From assembly GCF_005887635.2 (NCBI RefSeq), contig NZ_CP040818.1:3564501-3628500 (forward strand): 64,000 nt of DNA. Direction: 5' to 3'. This document shows positions 58,911 through 64,000 of the stretch, one piece after another (position 1 is the stretch's first letter; each line of letters opens with the position of its first letter). A program made the position numbers and the translations under genes. This DNA comes from Paroceanicella profunda. Lineage in GTDB: Bacteria; Pseudomonadota; Alphaproteobacteria; Rhodobacterales; Rhodobacteraceae. Below the pieces are notes generated by a model. The model searched no databases and was not told the origin of the DNA. It saw nothing but the letters and a program-made list of their open reading frames with translations.

Positions 58911-60896
58911 TCAAAGCTCCATCCCGTCATCGGGATTGAGGGAGACCTGCCGCGCGATACCGCGCATCTGTTGCGCGATGCGGCGATTGCGGATGGCGCC
59001 ATCTTCTTCGTCCTCGGGTGGGTCGAATTCAAACTCGTTCTCGAAAGGGTCCTGCCTGTCAACCGGCTGAGGCTGCGCCAGCTCCGGCTGAAGACGGCGC
59101 TCCGACTCTGTCGGGTCCTCATCCGCCGATCCGGTCTCGGATACTGGCTCCAGCTCATCGTCCTGCTTTGGGACGGCCAGACTGCTCCAGTCATCCTCCC
59201 CAGAGGCGTCCACCTCCACCAGGTCGGGTGGCGGCAAGACCCGCTCGGTGAACCGCGCATCTTCGTAATACCTCGCTTTTGTCGCCCGGATCGGTGGTGT
59301 GCCAGCCACCATGACGATCTCTTCTGAAGGCGGCAGTTGCATGATTTCTCCGGGGGTGAGCAACGCCCGCGCGGTTTCCGACCGGGACACCATGAGATGG
59401 CTGAGCCAGGGCGCCAGACGGTGCCCAGCGTAGTTCTTCATCGCCTTCATCTCGGTGGCGGTGCCGAGAGCGTCGGACACCCGCTTGGCCGTACGCTCAT
59501 CATTGGTCGCGAAGCTCACCCGGACATGGCAGTTGTCGAGGATCGAGTTGTTTGGACCATAGGCCTTCTCGATCTGGTTCAGCGACTGGGCGATGAGGAA
59601 GCTCTTCAGCCCGTAGCCCACCATGAAGGCCAGCGCGCTCTCGAAGAAATCCAACCGGCCGAGCGCCGGGAACTCATCAAGCATCAGAAGCAGCCGATGC
59701 CGGTCATCCTTGCCCTGCAGGTCTTCGGTCAGGCGTCGACCGACCTGGTTGAGGATCAGTCGGATGAGCGGCTTGGTGCGATTGATGTCCGAGGGGGGCA
59801 CCACGAGATACAACGTGACGGGACGCGCTCCCCCGACAATGTCGCCGATCCGCCAGTCGCAGTGGCGCGTGACCTGCGCGACGACAGGGTCGCGATAGAG
59901 GCCAAGGAAAGACATTGCCGTCGAAAGCACACCGGAGCGTTCATTCTCGGACTTGTTGAGCAACTCGCGGGCGGCACTGGCGACCACGGGGTGCGGTCCC
60001 GCCTCGCCCAGATGCGATGTCCGCATCATCGCGCGGAGTGTGGACTCCACGGGACGCCGCGGGTCGGACAGGAAGTTGGCGACACCGGCCAGCGTCTTGT
60101 CCTTCTCGGCATAGAGGACGTGCAGGATAGCACCGACGAGCAGGCTGTGGCTGGTCTTCTCCCAGTGGTTCCGCCGCTCCAGGCTTCCCTCGGGGTCGAC
60201 GAGGATGTCGGCGATGTTCTGGACATCGCGAACCTCCCACTCCCCACGGCGCACTTCCAGCAGGGGGTTGTAGGCCGAAGAGTTCGGATTGGTCGGATCG
60301 AACAGCAGGACCCGACCGTGCCGAGCCCGGAACCCTGCGGTCAACTGCCAGTTCTCGCCCTTGATGTCATGAACGATGGCCGAGCCGGGCCAGGTGAGAA
60401 GAGAAGGCACGACGAGCCCTACCCCCTTGCCGGATCGCGTCGGGGCGAAGCAGAGCACATGCTCCGGCCCATCGTGGCGCAGATATTCCCGCTCATAGCG
60501 GCCGAGGACCACGCCATCCGGGTCTAGAAGTCCGGCCGCTTTCACTTCGCCTTTCTCGGCCCATCGGGCAGATCCATAGGTCGCGACGTTGCGGGCCTCG
60601 CGGGCACGCCAGACCGACATGGCGATGGCCACACCGATAGCGATGAAGCCCCCAGAGGCGGCGATGATCCCACCGGTCGCGAAGATCGGCGGCGCGTAGG
60701 CCTCATAGAAATACCACCACCAGAAGATGGCGGGAGGATAGTAGATGGGCGTCCCGAACAACACGAACCAGGGCAGGCCCAGCTGTGCCTGATAGCCGAG
60801 GCTCGCGGCCACGTATTGCGTCGCGCCCCAGGTGGTGGCCAGAATGATTAGGAAGACGATAGAGATCTGTCCCCAGAGGATCTTGGTCGCGGACAT
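58911..60896 (-). CDS. traG: Type IV coupling protein TraG/VirD4
   Basis: The 661-residue protein has two or three N-terminal membrane spans (about residues 9-30, 44-62 and 75-95), Walker A PTRSGKGVG near residue 152 and Walker B LLLMLDEFPALG near residue 335. It couples the relaxase-DNA complex to the T4SS channel. The last 90 residues are an acidic, low-complexity tail (EDPTESERRLQPE and EFEFDPPEDEEDG), a site where coupling proteins differ in partner recognition. Confidence 0.95.
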   Translation of the reverse strand: MSATKILWGQISIVFLIILATTWGATQYVAASLGYQAQLGLPWFVLFGTPIYYPPAIFWWWYFYEAYAPPIFATGGIIAASGGFIAIGVAIAMSVWRAREARNVATYGSARWAEKGEVKAAGLLDPDGVVLGRYEREYLRHDGPEHVLCFAPTRSGKGVGLVVPSLLTWPGSAIVHDIKGENWQLTAGFRARHGRVLLFDPTNPNSSAYNPLLEVRRGEWEVRDVQNIADILVDPEGSLERRNHWEKTSHSLLVGAILHVLYAEKDKTLAGVANFLSDPRRPVESTLRAMMRTSHLGEAGPHPVVASAARELLNKSENERSGVLSTAMSFLGLYRDPVVAQVTRHCDWRIGDIVGGARPVTLYLVVPPSDINRTKPLIRLILNQVGRRLTEDLQGKDDRHRLLLMLDEFPALGRLDFFESALAFMVGYGLKSFLIAQSLNQIEKAYGPNNSILDNCHVRVSFATNDERTAKRVSDALGTATEMKAMKNYAGHRLAPWLSHLMVSRSETARALLTPGEIMQLPPSEEIVMVAGTPPIRATKARYYEDARFTERVLPPPDLVEVDASGEDDWSSLAVPKQDDELEPVSETGSADEDPTESERRLQPELAQPQPVDRQDPFENEFEFDPPEDEEDGAIRNRRIAQQMRGIARQVSLNPDDGMEL

Positions 60897-60923
60897 GACT
60901 GTCGCCCCTTTCCGGTGTGTTGA

Positions 60924-62678
60924 TCAGAGGCCGAGGCCGCGCTTGCGGCCAAAGTCCCAGTCCACCCCGCCGTCCCCGCGCGCGACGCCGGTGACATCCC
61001 GGCCGAGGTGCTTTTCGAGAGACGGAGACCAGGGCACGAGCTGGAACCCAAGCGCGCCGTCAGTTCCATAGCCCTCGATCATGGCAAAACGGCCCGAAGC
61101 CAGCGCGAGACGCTGGCGATAGATGCCGCTGACGTAGTCACCCGAATCCGCCTTGTTGAACGGCAACCCGGTTTCCGCCGAGAGCTGCATGCCAACCGCC
61201 TGCAACTCCCGGTCGCGCAAGGTCCCGAGCAGGCGGCGGGCAAAGACCACCCTGCCGCCCCGTTGCTCTGCTAGCCCCTCCGAGGTCAGATGATCGGCCC
61301 GGGCTTCCAAGGCCTGCCGGACCTCGGCACCGAAGCCCTGGTCCGACAGAGCGAGCGGGTCGCGCGCGATGGCCTGCCGGTCGAGCCAGGTGGCCCCCGA
61401 CGCGGAGACCTGCGCGGCAAGGTCCAGGTCGGACCGGGCCGCCAGTGCGACGCGACGCTGGCCACGCGCGTCGTCATAGGCACGGAGCTCCACGATAGAG
61501 CCTGGGGCGCTGTCGCCGGCGGCGTCGAGATGAGGCAATCGGATATGGTGACTCCGGCCATCGACACCATCGACGACGGCATAGGCCGTCCCCTTCAGCT
61601 CGTCATCGAGACCCCGCTGGACCAGACGGCCGATGACGGGAACATCGAGGCTCTCCGCGGCAAGGACGAAACTCGAGGACCCGCGCTCGATCCCCCGGTC
61701 CGTCAGGGCACGATGCATCCGCTTGATGATGTCGCCACGCTCCCCCATCTCGCGCAGGACCGCCTCGGCATCGTCCCTGATATGCCATTGCGCTCGACCG
61801 ATCTGGTCAGCAACGCCGAGCACTTCCAGCCGGCGCAGACGCCCGACCTTCAGCGGGTGAAGCGCATCCGGCTGCCGATCCGCATCCGGCGCCATGTCGA
61901 GGATGCGCGAACGCCCCGCATCCCGCAGCAACTGACGGTCGAGCTGCGTCCAGCGCTCGGCCCCGATCTGTCGCTCAAGCGTCCGGCGGATGTCGAGATC
62001 GCTACGTGGGCCCAGTTCCTGGGTGATGAGATCCTGTGCCCTGTCGCGCAGCCCCTCCTTGATGTAGTCCCGCGAGATCACGAGATCCTGGCCGTCGTCG
62101 CGCACACCCCGAACGATCAGGTGAACGTGCGGATGCGCGGTGTTCCAGTGATCGACGCCGACCCAGTCAAGTGAAGTGCCGAGATCCCGTTCCATTCGCC
62201 CGACGAGATCGCAGGTGAAGGATTGCAGGTCCGACATGTCCGGCGCGTCGTCGGGCGAGACGATGAACCGGAAATGATGACGGTCATCGCGACACCGCTC
62301 GGCAAAGGTCCGACCATCGGGATCCTCCGTTCCCGATCCGAAGAGCCTGGCCTTCTCCCCGTCCCGGGTCACGCCGTCCCGTCGCAGGTAATCGAGGTGG
62401 GCTCCGAGAGGCGCGGACGTCCCGCTGTGCCGCACCACACGCGCCTTGACCACCGCGCCGCGCGTGCGGGTGGTAATGAGGCGGTTGGCCTGAATACTGG
62501 CGCGTTGACCGCGCCCGAAGCGGGACCGATTGCCCGGGGTGACGCGCCCGGCCCGCGAGACACCACCACCGGCCTTTTTCGCGGCAGCCAGGGCCTGTGT
62601 GACAAAGGGTCGGGCCTGCTGCGCTCGTGTCGAGCGGATACGCCCCGGGCGGATGCGGAACTCGCGATCATCGGGCAT
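60924..62678 (-). CDS. VirD2-like relaxase (DUF3363 type)
   Basis: The 584-residue protein has a relaxase domain with a candidate catalytic tyrosine at position 97 (HLDYLRRDG) and the metal-binding histidine triad HPHVH at residues 182-186 inside DHWNTAHPHVHLIVRG. The rest matches the long DUF3363 tail of alphaproteobacterial VirD2-like relaxases. It should nick oriT and lead the strand into the recipient. ATG 62678 begins the conserved MPDDREFRIRPGR. Its upstream region (62679-62921) carries repeats suited to an oriT. Confidence 0.92.
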   Translation of the reverse strand: MPDDREFRIRPGRIRSTRAQQARPFVTQALAAAKKAGGGVSRAGRVTPGNRSRFGRGQRASIQANRLITTRTRGAVVKARVVRHSGTSAPLGAHLDYLRRDGVTRDGEKARLFGSGTEDPDGRTFAERCRDDRHHFRFIVSPDDAPDMSDLQSFTCDLVGRMERDLGTSLDWVGVDHWNTAHPHVHLIVRGVRDDGQDLVISRDYIKEGLRDRAQDLITQELGPRSDLDIRRTLERQIGAERWTQLDRQLLRDAGRSRILDMAPDADRQPDALHPLKVGRLRRLEVLGVADQIGRAQWHIRDDAEAVLREMGERGDIIKRMHRALTDRGIERGSSSFVLAAESLDVPVIGRLVQRGLDDELKGTAYAVVDGVDGRSHHIRLPHLDAAGDSAPGSIVELRAYDDARGQRRVALAARSDLDLAAQVSASGATWLDRQAIARDPLALSDQGFGAEVRQALEARADHLTSEGLAEQRGGRVVFARRLLGTLRDRELQAVGMQLSAETGLPFNKADSGDYVSGIYRQRLALASGRFAMIEGYGTDGALGFQLVPWSPSLEKHLGRDVTGVARGDGGVDWDFGRKRGLGL

Positions 62679-62921
62679 GGGAAATCCCCGTACAGTGCGA
62701 AACAACGCAAAAGATCAGAGTGTTAGGCACATTTCGCACGCTGCGCGCACGCGCCACACGGTGCGGAACGCAGCAAAAACATGAACAAAAACAACCGCCC
62801 AACCGACGCGCACCGTGCGCCCTTTTATCCTGCCATCCTTCGGTCGTGGTGCCCGCCACCACCGCCCGCTCCCACAAAAGCACGCCAGAGTACGATGGAG
62901 CGCGAAGTGCGATCTCCCGGG
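62679..62921. other. Candidate origin of transfer upstream of the relaxase gene
   Basis: This 243-bp non-coding stretch holds GTGCGAAA at 62695-62702 and its inverted copy TTTCGCAC at 62732-62739, plus a direct near-repeat (TGCGAAACAACGCAAAA at about 62696 and TGCGGAACGCAGCAAAAA at about 62762) and an A-rich tract to 62790. Inverted and direct repeats with an AT-rich patch next to a relaxase gene are the usual marks of oriT. It may also contain the promoter of the relaxase-traG transcript. A small open frame at 62668-62925 on the minus strand shows no conservation. Confidence 0.5.
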
Positions 62922-63686
62922 TCATGGCCGGACCTCACCAGTCTCCCGTTGGACAAAGAGGCCCTCAGGCTGCGGGGTGATACCCGCCTGCGGCAGCGCC
63001 GGGACGGGTGAAGCAGCGCCGCCGATGGTCCGGTGAGGCGACACAGGATCGGTCGCAAACGCGCCGTCTTCGCGGCTGATGAAGAGCGCCGCCTCACGCC
63101 AATTGAGCGGCCGGGCTGCAGTGATAGCGGTGCCCGATGGCCGCTCGCCAAGCAGCACGGGCGCAAGCGCAGCGACATAGGCACGCGTCTCGGCCGGCAA
63201 CGGACGATCCGCCAGTAGGTAGTCTTCGTAGCGGGCGGGACCGGCGTTATAGGCCGCCAGCATCGCCGCGACATTGCCATAGCGATCCCACATCTCGCGC
63301 AGATAGGCCGTGCCCGCGAGGATGTTGTCACGCGGCTCGAAAGGGTCTCGGCCGAGGCCATGACGGATGCGCAGCCCGGCCCAGGTGTCGGGCATGACCT
63401 GCATCAGCCCCATCGCGCCAGCGGAAGAGACCGCACGCAGATCGCCCGCGCTCTCTGCCCGCATCACGGCCATGATCCAGGTCGTCGGAATGCCGAAGCG
63501 CTGCGACGCCTCAGTGACCTGGGCGGCGTAGGGATGCGCGGCGATTGCGTGTTCTGGCACACTGGTTTGCGCCAAGAGCGGCTGCGTGGCGGTGACCGGG
63601 AGGAAGAGGCCGGAAAGAAAAAGGAGGAGCATGCGGCGGTGGACGCCGCATCTCCCCGAGGCGGGACAGGTGCAGGACATGATCAT
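62922..63686 (-). CDS. Lytic transglycosylase of the conjugation system (VirB1-like)
   Basis: The 254-residue protein has a signal peptide (about residues 19-40, LLLFLSGLFLPVTATQPLLA) and the SLT/lysozyme-like domain: catalytic glutamate in MRAESAGDLRAVSSAGAMGLMQVMPDTW, then GTAYLREMWDRYGN and AYNAGPARYEDYL. It should open peptidoglycan locally for T4SS assembly. ATG 63686 has AGGA upstream; ATG 63680 is an alternative. It follows the DUF736 gene with 2 bp between. Confidence 0.93.
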   Translation of the reverse strand: MIMSCTCPASGRCGVHRRMLLLFLSGLFLPVTATQPLLAQTSVPEHAIAAHPYAAQVTEASQRFGIPTTWIMAVMRAESAGDLRAVSSAGAMGLMQVMPDTWAGLRIRHGLGRDPFEPRDNILAGTAYLREMWDRYGNVAAMLAAYNAGPARYEDYLLADRPLPAETRAYVAALAPVLLGERPSGTAITAARPLNWREAALFISREDGAFATDPVSPHRTIGGAASPVPALPQAGITPQPEGLFVQRETGEVRP

Positions 63687-63688
63687 GG

Positions 63689-64000
63689 TCAGTCCTGCTC
63701 ATCACGCTTCTTCGGGCGGGTCCAGTGCAGCCCCCACTCCCTACCCTCCTCATCCGACTGGAACAGGCGGGCGCGGATCGGATGCCGGAAAACCGGGTCA
63801 TCGAGCAGGACCGAAACGAAAGCCCCTGCGGTTTCGCCGGTGTGTTTCCAGCCCGCGCCAACCTCCGGGCCCTCCTCGTCACCGAGGTGGATACGATAGG
63901 CAGGAGCCTTCTCGGTATCGACGTTATCGGTTGGAACAAAGGTCAGCTCCAGGTCGAGCGAGAGCGTGCGAAGTTGTCCGGAATAGCCGGACGGGGTGCG
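63689..64000 (-). CDS. DUF736 family protein, 3' part only
   Basis: The frame is open to the window edge, giving 103 residues: SGYSGQLRTLSLDLELTFVP, APAYRIHLGDEEGPEVGAGWKHT, then AGAFVSVLLDDPVFRHPIRARLF and EWGLHWTRPKKRDEQD. This is the DUF736 pattern, a small protein often encoded at the start of alphaproteobacterial conjugation loci. Its function is not established. Only a few N-terminal residues are missing. Confidence 0.88.
   Translation of the reverse strand, partial: RTPSGYSGQLRTLSLDLELTFVPTDNVDTEKAPAYRIHLGDEEGPEVGAGWKHTGETAGAFVSVLLDDPVFRHPIRARLFQSDEEGREWGLHWTRPKKRDEQD

Noticed and set aside
59337..60527. Plus-strand open frame opposite traG
   Set aside because: Antisense shadow of the coupling protein, without a ribosome site or conserved pattern.
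62668..62925. 85-codon minus-strand frame overlapping the transglycosylase stop
   Set aside because: Cysteine-rich, unlike any family I know, and it runs through the repeat-bearing region better explained as oriT and promoter.
1..64000. CRISPR array, rRNA, tRNA or toxin-antitoxin pair
   Set aside because: I saw no regularly spaced repeats, no rRNA or tRNA-like stretches, and no small gene pair with toxin-antitoxin motifs; small RNA genes could be missed by eye.

Overview
The window is GC-rich DNA that reads as an alphaproteobacterium, most likely of the Rhodobacteraceae/Paracoccaceae kind. This rests on codon use, the TRAP transporter, several Tat-exported molybdo-enzymes, and an alphaproteobacterial trb-type conjugation cluster with DUF736 and DUF2274 partners. 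I saw no rRNA, tRNA or CRISPR array. The regulator-rich content, an IS remnant, a flanking repeat pair and the conjugation genes suggest the accessory part of an integrative conjugative element or plasmid; no integrase or replication gene is inside the window.

Layout. 1-4.0 kb: the 3' end of a molybdopterin-binding dehydrogenase subunit, a methyltransferase, an SDR, a glutathione transferase and a divergent AraC regulator. 4.2-10.9 kb: a compact mevalonate-catabolism block, made of a MocR-type regulator divergent from HMG-CoA reductase (degradative class II), a three-gene TRAP transporter and HMG-CoA lyase. It is bracketed by two diverged direct repeats of about 210 bp, one carrying the last codons of a paoC-like gene. 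11-18.4 kb: a periplasmic aldehyde oxidoreductase (paoABC), an AraC regulator and a stand-alone IorB-like subunit. 18.5-37.2 kb: a series of small regulator-plus-enzyme modules (AraC, TetR and LysR regulators each next to SDRs, an MDR reductase, an SRPBCC protein, metallo-hydrolases, or an IorAB-cytochrome c dehydrogenase), many with readable palindromic operators. 37.5-44.4 kb: DoxX, a dead IS3-family element that truncates an AraC gene, a LysR gene that looks AT-richer, and a four-gene run of two SDRs, a serine hydrolase and a DUF3500 protein.

44.7-64 kb, all on the minus strand apart from one LysR gene: conjugation genes in the order DUF736 (partial), lytic transglycosylase, candidate oriT, relaxase, TraG coupling protein, ribbon-helix-helix protein, then trbB-C-D-E-J-K-L-F-G-I and DUF2274. 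The cluster is split between the ribbon-helix-helix gene and trbB by about 4.2 kb of cargo holding a LysR regulator, a pectinacetylesterase-like hydrolase and a resorcylate-decarboxylase-type amidohydrolase.

How the parts may work together (inference). TRAP import of mevalonate, oxidation to HMG-CoA and cleavage to acetyl-CoA plus acetoacetate would make a self-contained carbon-source cassette under MocR control. The molybdo-enzymes, SDRs and hydrolases look like oxidation and detoxification modules for aldehydes, alcohols, lactones or esters. The T4SS genes would mobilise the whole block. Sequence identities and family names are from reading motifs only; no search was run.
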